Part shown: positions 26,042 to 35,596 of the stretch, one piece after another
Layout: each line of letters starts with the position of its first letter
Position numbering within the stretch: position 1 is the first letter of the stretch
NCBI GenBank assembly: GCA_003153775.1
Contig: PMBI01000083.1
Location: 1-64,000, forward strand
Origin: Syntrophaceae bacterium
GTDB taxonomy: Bacteria > Desulfobacterota > Syntrophia > Syntrophales > UBA2185
Length of the DNA stretch: 64,000 nucleotides
Direction of reading: 5' to 3'
Position numbers and translations under genes: made by a program
Notes under the pieces: model-generated
Seen by the model: only the letters and a program-made list of their open reading frames with translations
Databases searched by the model: none
What the model was told of the DNA's origin: nothing

Positions 26042-26468
26042 AATAGATAATCTGACAAAGGGACTGAATTCTGACAGCAAAGGGGATGAGAACGTTTCCT
26101 GGGATGACGTCAAGGAGGATCTGGAGGCCTCGAAGAAGCAGACGAAAACCGCAGCAAGTGAGGCGAATTTTGAAGAGCTTCAGAATACCGGGCGGAAAAA
26201 TAGCGGAGCTATAGATATTGACTTTATTCTGGACATTCCTCTCACCGTAACCGTTGAACTGGGCAGGGCAAGAATGTTGATCGGAGAGCTTCTGCAGCTC
26301 GGGCAGGGGTCTATCGTGGAGCTGGCAAAATTCGCCGGAGAACCGATGGATGTCTTCATTAACCAGAGGTTGATAGCCAAGGGTGAAGTGGTGGTAGTCA
26401 ACGAAAAGTTCGGCATTCGTTTAACCGATATTGTTTCCCCTACAGAGAGAGTCGGGAAGCTCAAATAG
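26028..26468 (+). CDS. fliN: Flagellar motor switch protein FliN
   Basis: 146 residues with an acidic, variable N-terminal half and the SpoA domain in the C-terminal half: DIPLTVTVELGRARMLIGELLQL and VFINQRLIAKGEVVVVNEKFGIRLTDIVSP. FliN forms the base of the C ring and docks FliH. It overlaps the end of fliM and is followed by fliO. Confidence 0.95.
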   Translation: MEQNEIDNLTKGLNSDSKGDENVSWDDVKEDLEASKKQTKTAASEANFEELQNTGRKNSGAIDIDFILDIPLTVTVELGRARMLIGELLQLGQGSIVELAKFAGEPMDVFINQRLIAKGEVVVVNEKFGIRLTDIVSPTERVGKLK

Positions 26469-26478
26469 GAGAATTCAG

Positions 26479-26883
26479 ATGGGTGCGGTTGATTTCTTTT
26501 CCTCGTTGCTGAAAATGATATCGGCCCTTGCGGTCGTCCTGGGCATAATGATAGGTGCAATGTTTTTTCTCAAGAAGTTTATAAAGGGGACGGGAACGAA
26601 CCTTGATGACGGGAATTACATAAAAATCATATCAACCAGATATATAGGACCGAAATGCAGCATAATGCTCATGGATGTCCTAAACAGCATCGTAGTCGTA
26701 GGCATCGCAAATAATCAGATTACCATGCTCACAACAATTTCAGACCCCAAATCCCTGGAGCAACTGAAGGATTCCGAAAGAGTAAAGAAAAGCCCGATCT
26801 CGCTTCTCAATAATCTGAGTTCATACAGAAGCAGGTTGCTTGCCCAAGGCCACAAGAGGAAGGGTTCAAGAGAAAATGAATAG
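26479..26883 (+). CDS. fliO: Flagellar export protein FliO
   Basis: 134 residues from ATG 26479, which has AGGAG seven bases upstream; an in-frame ATG at 26431 would lie inside fliN. One N-terminal membrane helix (about 8-30) is followed by a small cytoplasmic domain (IKIISTRYIGPKCSIMLMDVLNSIVVVGI) and a basic tail. FliO helps FliP assemble into the export gate. Position between fliN and fliP supports the call. Confidence 0.88.
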   Translation: MGAVDFFSSLLKMISALAVVLGIMIGAMFFLKKFIKGTGTNLDDGNYIKIISTRYIGPKCSIMLMDVLNSIVVVGIANNQITMLTTISDPKSLEQLKDSERVKKSPISLLNNLSSYRSRLLAQGHKRKGSRENE

Positions 26884-27661
26884 GCGGGGCCATAAAAATC
26901 GAATTAGGTATGTGGCTTCATTCCTGGTTCTTGCCGGGCTCTTGTTCTTAATTGTCCCTTCCGCGTGGTCTGAACCCCTCCCTATTCCCACTATTAATTT
27001 GAATATCGGCGGTTCCGGGGAATCAGGCCAGGTGTCGACGGTTCTCAAGCTCCTTCTCCTGCTTACTATATTGGCGCTTGCTCCCTCCATCCTCATTATG
27101 CTGACTTCATTTACGAGAATCGTTGTTGTGTTCTCACTTCTGAGGCATGCGCTCGGCACGCAACAGCTCCCTCCCAATCAGGTCATCGTCGGGCTTTCGC
27201 TTTTTCTCACTTTCTTTATTATGACGCCCGTCTGGGAGAAGGTGAATACCCAGGCCCTTCAGCCATATTTCAATAATCAGATATCGGGCGAGAAGGCCTT
27301 TGAGCTCAGCAGTCAACCGGTCAGGGATTTCATGATGAAACAGACGCGGGAAAAGGATCTCGCCCTCTTCGTAAAGATGTCCAAAGCGAAAAGACCCGAA
27401 TCGCCGGCGGATATATCCCTGTCCGTGTTAATCCCCTCCTTCGTAATCAGTGAGTTAAGAACAGCCTTTCAGATCGGATTCCTGATATATATGCCGTTTC
27501 TGGTGCTGGACATGGTCGTTGCGAGCGTACTCCTTTCCATGGGAATGCTCATGCTTCCGCCGATCATGGTAAGCCTGCCCTTCAAGTTGCTGCTCTTCGT
27601 ACTCGTCGATGGCTGGTACCTGATCGTGGGGTCTCTGGTTCAAAGCTTCGGGCCCTCCTAA
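26876..27661 (+). CDS. fliP: Flagellar export gate protein FliP
   Basis: 261 residues from ATG 26876, overlapping the fliO stop; a TTG at 26840 is less likely. It has a cleavable signal peptide (to about residue 33) and four membrane helices, with the family motifs LTSFTRIVVVFSLLRHALGTQQLPPNQVIVGLSLF-type segment, FVISELRTAFQIGFLIYMPFLVLDMVV and GMLMLPPIMVSLPFKLLLFV. Five FliP subunits with FliQ and FliR form the export channel. Confidence 0.95.
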   Translation: MNRRGHKNRIRYVASFLVLAGLLFLIVPSAWSEPLPIPTINLNIGGSGESGQVSTVLKLLLLLTILALAPSILIMLTSFTRIVVVFSLLRHALGTQQLPPNQVIVGLSLFLTFFIMTPVWEKVNTQALQPYFNNQISGEKAFELSSQPVRDFMMKQTREKDLALFVKMSKAKRPESPADISLSVLIPSFVISELRTAFQIGFLIYMPFLVLDMVVASVLLSMGMLMLPPIMVSLPFKLLLFVLVDGWYLIVGSLVQSFGPS

Positions 27662-27684
27662 TTCAACTTCAGAGGATATTGGTA

Positions 27685-27954
27685 ATGTCGAGTGATTTCG
27701 TAATAGGTATGGCAGTAGAGACCATTAAGGTGACCCTTTTGATATCGGCGCCGATGCTGCTTATGGGTCTCGTTATCGGACTCGCCATCAGTATCTTCCA
27801 GGCCGTAACGCAGATCCAAGAGATGACATTGGTTTTTGTCCCCAAGATCGTGGCTGTCTTGATTGCTCTCATCATATCATTGCCTTGGATGCTGAATATA
27901 ATGATTACGTACACCCAAAACATCTTGTCAAATTTTCCCGCGTACATACGGTGA
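27685..27954 (+). CDS. fliQ: Flagellar export gate protein FliQ
   Basis: 89 residues from ATG 27685 (a TTG six bases earlier is in frame). It has two hydrophobic helices, with LISAPMLLMGLVIGLAISIFQA and QEMTLVFVPKIVAV as in the family. It forms part of the helical FliPQR export channel, between fliP and fliR as usual. Confidence 0.95.
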   Translation: MSSDFVIGMAVETIKVTLLISAPMLLMGLVIGLAISIFQAVTQIQEMTLVFVPKIVAVLIALIISLPWMLNIMITYTQNILSNFPAYIR

Positions 27955-28022
27955 TCTGAAGTGAAGATATTTTTGACACTTGTATCAAGCATGAAATTCT
28001 CCGGATAGTTCATCTTTCGCAT

Positions 28023-28796
28023 ATGCCGAATATGTCAGCAGAACAGGTGGAAATATTAGTTCTGATCTTTCTTCGGGTCAGTGCCATGATTGTGACAATT
28101 CCCATAGTGGGAGACAGTACGGTTCCCTTGAAGGTCAAGGGAGGGTTATCGCTATTGATTACACTTCTCCTCTTCCCCATCGTTCCCACGGGGGCATGGA
28201 AGCTGAGTTCCGATATTTTCTCTCTGATATTCCGCATGGCCGGTGAGATCATGATCGGCGTCATGGTTGGGTTCGCCTCCCGGATGGTCTTTGACGGGAT
28301 CCAGCTTGCCGGGCAGCTTATAGGTTTTCAAATGGGCTTCTCCATTGTGAATGTAATCGATCCCATCAATAATGAGCAGGTGTCCATCATATCTCAGTTT
28401 CAGTATCTTGTTGCCGTCTTGATATTCCTGATCATGAACGGCCATCACATCTTCTTATACGCGATGGGAGAAAGTTTCAGAATAATTCCACCTCTCGGGT
28501 TTCATTTTTCGGGAGAGTTGATGCAGTTGCTTCTCCGCTTCGTGAATAATATGCTGGAGGTTGCAATCAAGACAGGAGCGCCCATAATAGCCGTTTTGAT
28601 GTTCATGAGCGTGGGTATGGGATTGGTGGCAAGGACGGTACCGCAGATTAATATATTCATCGTCGGTTTTCCCCTGCAGATAGCCGTTGGTCTTATCGGT
28701 ATCGGATTAACACTGCCTATCTTTCTGCGGGTTGTGGAGGGCTATTTCTCAAATCTTGAGGGAGAGATCATTTCGCTTCTCCGTCTCATGCAGTAA
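28023..28796 (+). CDS. fliR: Flagellar export gate protein FliR
   Basis: 257 residues with about six hydrophobic helices and the FliR motifs FLRVSAMIVTIPIVGD, FDGIQLAGQLIGFQMGFSIVNVIDP and RTVPQINIFIVGFPLQIAVGL. A single FliR closes the FliP5-FliQ4-FliR1 export channel. No good ribosome site precedes ATG 28023. flhB follows after about 115 bases. Confidence 0.95.
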   Translation: MPNMSAEQVEILVLIFLRVSAMIVTIPIVGDSTVPLKVKGGLSLLITLLLFPIVPTGAWKLSSDIFSLIFRMAGEIMIGVMVGFASRMVFDGIQLAGQLIGFQMGFSIVNVIDPINNEQVSIISQFQYLVAVLIFLIMNGHHIFLYAMGESFRIIPPLGFHFSGELMQLLLRFVNNMLEVAIKTGAPIIAVLMFMSVGMGLVARTVPQINIFIVGFPLQIAVGLIGIGLTLPIFLRVVEGYFSNLEGEIISLLRLMQ

Positions 28797-28912
28797 ATGA
28801 AGACAGTTTTTTGACTGAGCGTCATCAAATCTTCAAGAGGCGCGTGCTTAATGCGGCGGCTCTGATAAAGGCTTCTTAAGGACCATTCGGGAGATATCGC
28901 AGAGACTGAGTC

Positions 28913-29989
28913 ATGGCAGACAACGATAAAGACCAGGAAAAAACAGAGCAGGCAACACCGAGAAGAAAGGAAGAGGCAAGAAAAAAGGGGCAGGTTGCAA
29001 AAAGTCAGGAAGTGGCCTCGGTTGCGATCCTGCTTGCCTGTCTTACATATTTTAATTTTGACTCAGCACGCCTGGTCAGGAAGATGATGGAAAACTTAAG
29101 CGGATTCCTGAGATCATCCGGGACCCTGCTTATCAACACCGATAATATTCAGTCGCTTGCCGTCAATTGGACGTATGAATTCTTTATCCTTATTGCGCCG
29201 TTACTTCTGACGGTCTTTATCGCGGGACTCTTAGCCAACTTTGTCCAGGTCGGATTCTTGTTTTCGACAGAAGCAATCGCACCACAGTTCTCCAAGATTG
29301 ATCCTTTCAAAGGGTTTCAGAGACTGTTTTCCCTGAAATCATTTGCCGAACTCATCAAGAATATAATAAAGCTGTGCGTCGTAAGTTATGTCGCCTATGT
29401 CACGGTAAAGGGTGAAATAGACGGACTTCCTTCCCTGATGGATAGCAGTGTAGGGGATATAACAGTCTATATGGGGGCGGTTTCCTTCAAAATCATCTTG
29501 AGGACCTCGTGGGTGCTGGTCGTCCTGGCGGTTCTTGATTATGTGTACCAGCGTTGGGAGTATGAGAAGGGACTCAGGATGTCAAGGCAGGAGATAAAGG
29601 ATGAATTCAGACAGACCGAGGGAGACCCTCTGATAAAGGCGAGGATAAAGCGGATTCAGAGGGAAATGGCCAGGAAGAGGATGATGGCCAGCGTGCCGAA
29701 GGCGGACGTAGTGATCACAAACCCTGACCACATCGCAGTGGCGTTGGTGTATGATCAAATGAAGATGTTTGCTCCTGTTGTTGTGGCCAAAGGAGCAGGT
29801 TTTCTCGCTGAAAGGATAAGAGAGCTGGCAAGGCAAAACAATGTGCCCGTGATTGAGAACAAGCCTTTGGCACAGGTATTGTATAGAATGGTGAAGGTGG
29901 AAGAGACAATACCGGAGAATCTATACAGGGCCGTAGCCGAGGTGCTGGCTTATATTTACGGCTTGAAGGAAAAAAGGGTGGCGGTGTAA
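28913..29989 (+). CDS. flhB: Flagellar export switch protein FlhB, with NPDH in place of NPTH
   Basis: 358 residues: a basic N-terminus (EKTEQATPRRKEEARKKGQVAKS), four membrane helices, and the cytoplasmic switch domain. The self-cleavage loop is NPDH (Asn270-Pro271-Asp272-His273) rather than the common NPTH; Asn and Pro, between which the chain is cut, are kept. FlhB controls the change from rod/hook to filament export together with FliK. The downstream genes flhA, flhF, flhG and fliA are tightly spaced and probably form one operon. A free C-terminal FlhB-like domain is encoded at 39082. Confidence 0.95.
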   Translation: MADNDKDQEKTEQATPRRKEEARKKGQVAKSQEVASVAILLACLTYFNFDSARLVRKMMENLSGFLRSSGTLLINTDNIQSLAVNWTYEFFILIAPLLLTVFIAGLLANFVQVGFLFSTEAIAPQFSKIDPFKGFQRLFSLKSFAELIKNIIKLCVVSYVAYVTVKGEIDGLPSLMDSSVGDITVYMGAVSFKIILRTSWVLVVLAVLDYVYQRWEYEKGLRMSRQEIKDEFRQTEGDPLIKARIKRIQREMARKRMMASVPKADVVITNPDHIAVALVYDQMKMFAPVVVAKGAGFLAERIRELARQNNVPVIENKPLAQVLYRMVKVEETIPENLYRAVAEVLAYIYGLKEKRVAV

Positions 29990-29995
29990 AGCAAA

Positions 29996-32065
29996 ATGGC
30001 GACTGGCGCAAGGGCTGATTCTATTCAAGGGTGGGAAAAGAGCGGGACCGCCATTCTGGGCATCGGCGTTATCGGTGTGCTTGTAATCATGATCGTACCG
30101 CTGCCGACATTCCTCCTCGATTTGCTTCTTTCGTTCAATATTACCATCTCCATTGTTATCCTGCTTATGTCCATGTATGTCCTGAGGCCATTGGATCTGT
30201 CCTCTTTTCCGTCCATCCTGCTTACTGTAACCCTTCTGCGCTTATCACTCAATGTGGCTTCAACGCGGCTGATTCTGCTTCGCGGCAATGAAGGAGCCGC
30301 GGCCGCCGGCCAGGTTATCAAGGCCTTCGGCACGTTTGTGGTGGGTGGAAATTATCTCGTCGGTCTCATAGTATTCCTCGTTCTTACCCTCATCAATTTT
30401 GTTGTCATCACCAAGGGCGCCACGAGAATAGCGGAGGTCGCAGCACGGTTCACACTGGATGCAATGCCCGGCAAGCAGATGAGCATTGACGCAGACCTGA
30501 ATGCAGGCCTCATCACAGAGGCGGATGCACGAAGGAGGAGGGCCGATACTGAAAGAGAAGCTGATTTCTACGGAGCGATGGATGGAGCAAGTAAGTTTGT
30601 CAGGGGTGATGCAATCGCGGGCATAGTCATAATATTAATCAATATCGTGGGCGGGTTGATTATCGGGGTATTGCAGAAAGGCATGGATGTGGGAGATGCG
30701 GCACGCGCGTATACTCTTCTTACTATCGGTGACGGTCTGGTAACGCAGGTGCCTGCTCTCATCGTGTCAACTGCCGCGGGCATGCTGGTCACGAGATCCA
30801 CCGCTTCCTCCAATCTCGGCGCGGACCTTACCGGCCAGCTTCTCGTCCAGCCTAAGGCCATAGCGACGGCGTCGGCAATGCTCTTCATATTCGGACTTAT
30901 TCCCGGTATGCCTAAAGTTTCATTCATGATCATTTCGCTGCTCAGCGGTCTTTTGGCATTCAACCTCTTTAGACGTGCAAAGAAAATAGAAGTAATCAAG
31001 GAGGAAGCGCCGGCAGTTCCAACTAAAGAGTCTGTAGAAAGGCTCTTGGCGTTGGATCTCATGGAACTTGAAGTCGGCTATGGCCTGATTCCCCTCGTCG
31101 ATGCGGTGCAGGGCGGGGAACTGCTGCAGAGAATCAAGTCTTTGAGAAAGCAATTGGCTCTCGACATGGGGTTCATCATACCGGCGATCCATATCAGGGA
31201 TAATCTTCAGCTTAAACCCAACGAATATTCGTTTCTTCTGAAAGGGGTCGAAATAGCGAGGGGTGAATTAATGCCAGGATCATTTCTTACCATAGCGCCC
31301 GAGGAAAGAGGTGCAATCATAAAGGGCGTGGAAACGAAGGAACCGGCATTCGGCCTTCCGGCATTCTGGGTGGGTGAAAAGGAAAAGGAGAATATCCAGG
31401 CGAGGGGGCTTATAGTTGTTGACTGCGCAACTGTGGCTACGACTCATTTGACGGAAATAATCAAATCACATGCCGACGAGTTACTCGGCAGGGAAGAAGT
31501 CAGAGCACTCCTGGACAATTTAGCCCTCAGTCATCCCAAGGTAGTTGAGGAACTTGTTCCCAATGTCATTCCTCTCGGAACGGTTCAGAAGGTCTTGCAG
31601 AGGCTCCTGAGGGAACGGATCTCCGTTCGCGACCTCCTTACGATACTGGACACTCTGGCGGACTACGTGCCGATCACAAAAAATGTCGATCTGCTAACCA
31701 GCTATGTGAGGCAGGCATTGGCGAGGACTATATCAAAACAGTATAAGGACGACAGAGGAAACATCTCTGTTGTAATTGTCTCGCCGGAGATTGAAGATCA
31801 TATCAACAATGCCATCCAGCATACCGAACATGAATCGTACCTTGTCGCAGATCCCAATCTGATACAGAGAATAGTCAATAATCTTCAGAGATTTATCAGT
31901 ACATTTACTACAAGAGGACTTCAGCCGATAGTCCTCTGTTCGCCAAAAATAAGGGTTCATTTAAGGAAGGTATTGGAAAGGTTTTACCCAAATATAATTA
32001 TCCTTTCCCACAATGAGATCACGCACGACGTGAATATTAATTCGCTGGGCATGGTGGAGTTGTAA
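29996..32065 (+). CDS. flhA: Flagellar export gate protein FlhA
   Basis: 689 residues, normal length. Eight hydrophobic helices in the first half surround the conserved FHIPEP-family segment (AEVAARFTLDAMPGKQMSIDADLNAG and RRADTEREADFYGAMDGASKFV). The cytoplasmic C-terminal half forms the nonameric ring that docks chaperone-substrate complexes and FliJ. It starts six bases after flhB. Confidence 0.97.
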   Translation: MATGARADSIQGWEKSGTAILGIGVIGVLVIMIVPLPTFLLDLLLSFNITISIVILLMSMYVLRPLDLSSFPSILLTVTLLRLSLNVASTRLILLRGNEGAAAAGQVIKAFGTFVVGGNYLVGLIVFLVLTLINFVVITKGATRIAEVAARFTLDAMPGKQMSIDADLNAGLITEADARRRRADTEREADFYGAMDGASKFVRGDAIAGIVIILINIVGGLIIGVLQKGMDVGDAARAYTLLTIGDGLVTQVPALIVSTAAGMLVTRSTASSNLGADLTGQLLVQPKAIATASAMLFIFGLIPGMPKVSFMIISLLSGLLAFNLFRRAKKIEVIKEEAPAVPTKESVERLLALDLMELEVGYGLIPLVDAVQGGELLQRIKSLRKQLALDMGFIIPAIHIRDNLQLKPNEYSFLLKGVEIARGELMPGSFLTIAPEERGAIIKGVETKEPAFGLPAFWVGEKEKENIQARGLIVVDCATVATTHLTEIIKSHADELLGREEVRALLDNLALSHPKVVEELVPNVIPLGTVQKVLQRLLRERISVRDLLTILDTLADYVPITKNVDLLTSYVRQALARTISKQYKDDRGNISVVIVSPEIEDHINNAIQHTEHESYLVADPNLIQRIVNNLQRFISTFTTRGLQPIVLCSPKIRVHLRKVLERFYPNIIILSHNEITHDVNINSLGMVEL

Positions 32066-32066
32066 A

Positions 32067-33215
32067 ATGCAGATCAAAAGGTATGAAGTAGGCAGCATTC
32101 AGGAAGCAATGAACAAGATTAGGAAGGATTTAGGGGAAGAAGCCGTTGTCCTGTCGACAAAGAGGTTGAGGGGCGGGAAAGTGCCGCTCTTTGAGGTAAC
32201 CGCCGCCAGGGATGCAAGCAAAATAGATGTTGATTCCCAAAAGCCGCGTGAGACGCATGAAAGCGGCGGCAAGCGCCCGAGCGTCCCGGCAGAGATGGAT
32301 ATGATCAGAAGCGATCTTACTGAGATGAAATCTCTTATCAGGGACATGAGAAAAGAAGATTCCATTCGCAGAGAACTCAGTGAATTAAGGGAGCATATGA
32401 ACACCCTGATGAATGTTCTCGGCACCTGGGAGAAGAATTTGTTTCCCGGGCCGGCATCGAAGATCTATTATCTCTTGGTGGCGAACGGCGTATCCCGTGA
32501 AAGGGCTTACAAGTTGGCCAGTACAATAGACGAGGCGGATAATTTCGATAATACTTGCAAGCTATTGGAAGATAAGATCACGGGTTCCATCCCTGTTACG
32601 AGTCAGAGAAGGAGAAAAGGTGTCATCGCCTTTGTCGGTCCCACAGGTGTCGGTAAGACGACGACCTTGGCCAAACTGGCGGCCCGGTATGCAATGAGTG
32701 AGAAAATGAGAGTCGGTCTTATATCGGCAGATACCTACAGAATAGCAGCGGCCGATCAATTAAAGACCTATGCAAAGATAATGGGGCTTCCCATAAAGGT
32801 GGTTTCCGAAAAGGCGGATTTTAAAGAGGCCTTAAGCAGGTTTTCCGACAGAGACCTGGTCATGGTTGATACACCGGGAAAGAGTCGCAAAGATCAGGGC
32901 TACATAGAAAAACTGCAAGATTTTTTGAGCATCGGCGTTCCTGTTGAGACCAATCTCCTTTTGAGTTTGACGGCGAGCAGGGAAAATATGCTGGAGGCAG
33001 CTTCCAGGTTCAACATGGTTAATTACGATAATATCATATTTACAAAACTGGACGAAGCGACAGGCTTAGGCGCCATGTATGATGTGATTGATGAAGTTGG
33101 CAAACCAGTTTCTTATCTGACCGTTGGGCAGAATGTGCCTAATGACATAGAAGATGCTAATCCGGGAAGAATTGCGAAACTAATAATGCATCAGTCGCAG
33201 ATTATGGAGGAATAA
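32067..33215 (+). CDS. flhF: Flagellar placement GTPase FlhF
   Basis: 382 residues. The N-terminal 60 residues (MQIKRYEVGSIQEAMNKIRKDLGEEAVVLST) are typical of FlhF, followed by a charged linker and the SRP-type NG domain with G1 GPTGVGKTTTLAKLAARYA, G3 MVDTPGKS and G4 FTKLDEA. FlhF marks the cell pole where a flagellum is built, with FlhG controlling its activity. Note PGKS instead of the more usual PAGR/PGRS after the G3 Asp-Thr. Confidence 0.95.
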   Translation: MQIKRYEVGSIQEAMNKIRKDLGEEAVVLSTKRLRGGKVPLFEVTAARDASKIDVDSQKPRETHESGGKRPSVPAEMDMIRSDLTEMKSLIRDMRKEDSIRRELSELREHMNTLMNVLGTWEKNLFPGPASKIYYLLVANGVSRERAYKLASTIDEADNFDNTCKLLEDKITGSIPVTSQRRRKGVIAFVGPTGVGKTTTLAKLAARYAMSEKMRVGLISADTYRIAAADQLKTYAKIMGLPIKVVSEKADFKEALSRFSDRDLVMVDTPGKSRKDQGYIEKLQDFLSIGVPVETNLLLSLTASRENMLEAASRFNMVNYDNIIFTKLDEATGLGAMYDVIDEVGKPVSYLTVGQNVPNDIEDANPGRIAKLIMHQSQIMEE

Positions 33216-33216
33216 A

Positions 33217-34134
33217 GTGGATCAGGCCGCGGTTCTCAGAATGATGAAGGAAACAGACAAAGGGGTTCATAAGATGGCGTCAATAATCAAGCATGAAGGC
33301 GATGCAGCCGGCGACGGGGGAAAAGAGAACATCAGGGTCATTGCAGTTACCAGCGGAAAAGGAGGGGTAGGAAAGACGTTCGTAACGGCTAATCTTGCCT
33401 ATATGCTTTCGAGAATGAAGAAGAAAACTCTAATTCTTGATGCGGACATGGGGCTCGCTAATATCGATGTCATCCTGGGGATATCCACTGAATACAACAT
33501 GCATCACGTCTTCCTCGGCGAGAAGTCCGTGGCGGAAGTGATTGTACCCGGCCCGGGCGGCATCAAGATATTGCCTGCCGCTTCCGGCATCCAGGAGATG
33601 GCGGAACTCTCCAAAGGCCAGAAGCTTGCACTCATTGACGAACTGAATGACTTGAACGATGGTTTTGAATTTGTGTTTATCGATACGGCGGCCGGCATAA
33701 CGGGAAACGTTCTATATTTTAATATGGCTGCCAAGGAGATAATTGTCGTTGTTTCGCCGGAACCGACTTCCCTGACGGACGCATATGCCCTGATTAAATT
33801 GCTCTATCAGGGTCGCGCCGAAAAGAGAATATTGCTCATCGTCAATATGGTAAAGAATTCCCACGAGGCCAAGGAGGTTTTTACGAAATTAAGCAAAGCT
33901 ACGGAGCACTTCCTCGATCTTTCCATTGAATATCTTGGCTATATAATCTATGATGACAAAGTAACGGAAGCAGTGAAGCAGCAGAGGATGTTCACGGAAA
34001 TCTACCCTTATGCGCAAGCGACCAAATGTCTGTCATCAATAGCTAAGAAGATATCCCGTGAAAGACCCGAGAAGTATAATTTCGGAAGCATGAAATTTTT
34101 TTCACGAGCCATCGTTGGTGGGGATCATGGATAG
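33217..34134 (+). CDS. flhG: MinD-like flagellar number regulator FlhG
   Basis: 305 residues from GTG 33217, directly after flhF. The N-terminal helix (DQAAVLRMMKE) resembles the FlhF-activating DQAxxLR motif. A deviant Walker A TSGKGGVGKTF with the MinD signature lysine follows, then DADMGLANIDVILG and switch II FIDTAAGI. FlhG ATPase restricts flagellar number and interacts with FlhF and FliM/FliN. Its stop overlaps the start of fliA. Confidence 0.95.
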   Translation: MDQAAVLRMMKETDKGVHKMASIIKHEGDAAGDGGKENIRVIAVTSGKGGVGKTFVTANLAYMLSRMKKKTLILDADMGLANIDVILGISTEYNMHHVFLGEKSVAEVIVPGPGGIKILPAASGIQEMAELSKGQKLALIDELNDLNDGFEFVFIDTAAGITGNVLYFNMAAKEIIVVVSPEPTSLTDAYALIKLLYQGRAEKRILLIVNMVKNSHEAKEVFTKLSKATEHFLDLSIEYLGYIIYDDKVTEAVKQQRMFTEIYPYAQATKCLSSIAKKISRERPEKYNFGSMKFFSRAIVGGDHG

Positions 34135-34879
34135 AAAAAGGCGTGATGAACTCGTCACGGACAGGAAGAAGCGTGATGAATTCGTCATGAAATATGCCCC
34201 TCTCGTGAAAAATATAGTCGAGAGGATTTCCGCAAGGCTGCCATCACATTTAAATGTCAAGGAAGATTTGATAAATGTGGGTGTCATCGGTTTGATTTCA
34301 TCCATCGAAAAGTTTGATAAGAAAAGAAATGTGAAGTTCGAAACATATGCCAGCTTCAGAATCCGGGGCGCTGTGCTCGATGAACTGAGGGCAAGGGACT
34401 GGATGCCCCGCTCGACGAGGAGCAAGCATTCAAAGCTGGAGGAATCCTTCTCTTCCCTTCAAAAAATGCTGGGCAGGCCGCCGGATGAAGAGGAGATGTG
34501 CCGGTATCTCAATATTTCCCTCGAGAAATACCATAAGGTACTTGATGAGGCAAAAGGGATAACGCTTCTCAGCAGCGAAGACCTTCCTCCGGATTATCAT
34601 GAGACTTATAAGAATTACGATTTTCTCGAAGACGTAGAGCAGAAGAACCCCTTCTCATTTCTCGCGACCAATGAATTGAAGGGTATATTGAAGAAGGCCA
34701 TAGAGACGCTGCCCGAGAAAGAGAGATTGGTCTTGTCGCTTTATTACTATGAGGAACTGACCATGAAAGAGATAGGCAGGGTGGTGAATCTGACGGAGTC
34801 AAGGGTCTGCCAACTTCATACGCAGGCCATTTTGAGACTGAGAGGAAGCCTGAAGGAACTCCGGGGAGTATATCGTTAA
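34127..34879 (+). CDS. fliA: Flagellar sigma factor FliA (sigma-28)
   Basis: 250 residues from ATG 34127, with GTGGGG just upstream; the start lies inside flhG. Region 2 has NVKEDLINVGVIGLISSIEKFD and FETYASFRIRGAVLDELRARDWMPRSTR, the FliA signature; regions 3 and 4 follow, with LPEKERLVLSLYYYEELTMKEIGRVVNLTESRVCQLHTQAI. It directs transcription of late genes; candidate promoters in this window precede flgM, flaG, fliD, fliC and the FlgM-like/HD-GYP pair. FlgM (44227) is its expected anti-sigma factor. Confidence 0.96.
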   Translation: MDRKRRDELVTDRKKRDEFVMKYAPLVKNIVERISARLPSHLNVKEDLINVGVIGLISSIEKFDKKRNVKFETYASFRIRGAVLDELRARDWMPRSTRSKHSKLEESFSSLQKMLGRPPDEEEMCRYLNISLEKYHKVLDEAKGITLLSSEDLPPDYHETYKNYDFLEDVEQKNPFSFLATNELKGILKKAIETLPEKERLVLSLYYYEELTMKEIGRVVNLTESRVCQLHTQAILRLRGSLKELRGVYR

Positions 34880-34911
34880 AGTCTGTTTTGATATGAAAAA
34901 GGTCCATTGAT

Positions 34912-35451
34912 ATGGTGCGAAAAGTAGATCTTGATCTCTTGGATGAATTGGATGTTCCCGCTGCAGAGGAGCCTCATGAGGAAGGGGAGACGGCGGGAAG
35001 AAAAAAAGGCTGGAAATGGCTGACGAGAAAAAAGCTTATCGTCACGGCCGTCCTTTTCACCTTCCTTTGTGTTATCGGCGTCTCTTTCATGATATTTCCT
35101 GCAAGGAATGATTCGCATATCGACTCCGGGAGAGAACTTGCAGAGGCGAGACCAATACCGGAAAATGTCGAGACCCTTGATAATTTCATAATTGACCTCA
35201 CGGACGAACAGGGGCACTACCGGGTGCTTGTCTGTGATATTACGCTCGTGATGAATCCGGACAAGAATATCTCAGCAAACAAACTGGATACAAGAAAGAA
35301 GGCATATGATGCCTTAAAGAATAAGGGCAAGTATGCGCTGATATCGTCAAAATCCTACAGCATCGTGAAAAAGGAAATGCGGGATGAATTAGACCGCGTC
35401 CTCGGCGGAGGAATAAAGGAAGTATATTTTACGAGATTTATGTTACTATGA
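34912..35451 (+). CDS. Second FliL-like membrane protein
   Basis: 179 residues: acidic cytoplasmic start, one membrane helix (about 43-62), then a periplasmic domain with LDNFIIDLTDEQGHYRVLVCDITLVMN and a FliL-like end (ISSKSYSIVKKEMRDELDRVLGGGIKEVYFTRFML). The end KEVYFTRFML parallels KVYFTEFVV of FliL at 24365. It is 32 bases after fliA and probably in the same transcript. A paralogue of FliL may work at the stator or the export gate; its exact role is unknown. A GC hairpin (35529-35548) follows it. Confidence 0.75.
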   Translation: MVRKVDLDLLDELDVPAAEEPHEEGETAGRKKGWKWLTRKKLIVTAVLFTFLCVIGVSFMIFPARNDSHIDSGRELAEARPIPENVETLDNFIIDLTDEQGHYRVLVCDITLVMNPDKNISANKLDTRKKAYDALKNKGKYALISSKSYSIVKKEMRDELDRVLGGGIKEVYFTRFMLL

Positions 35452-35596
35452 AATCTCGTCTCCATGTAATTGCTGAATTCGGCAGCGGGTGAATGCCGGA
35501 TGATACTGTTCGTTAAGAATTGAAAATTCTCCGCACTTTGCCGCGGAGGGCTTCAATAAATATCAGTTTTATCAGCTAACCGGAAGGAATGACGCC

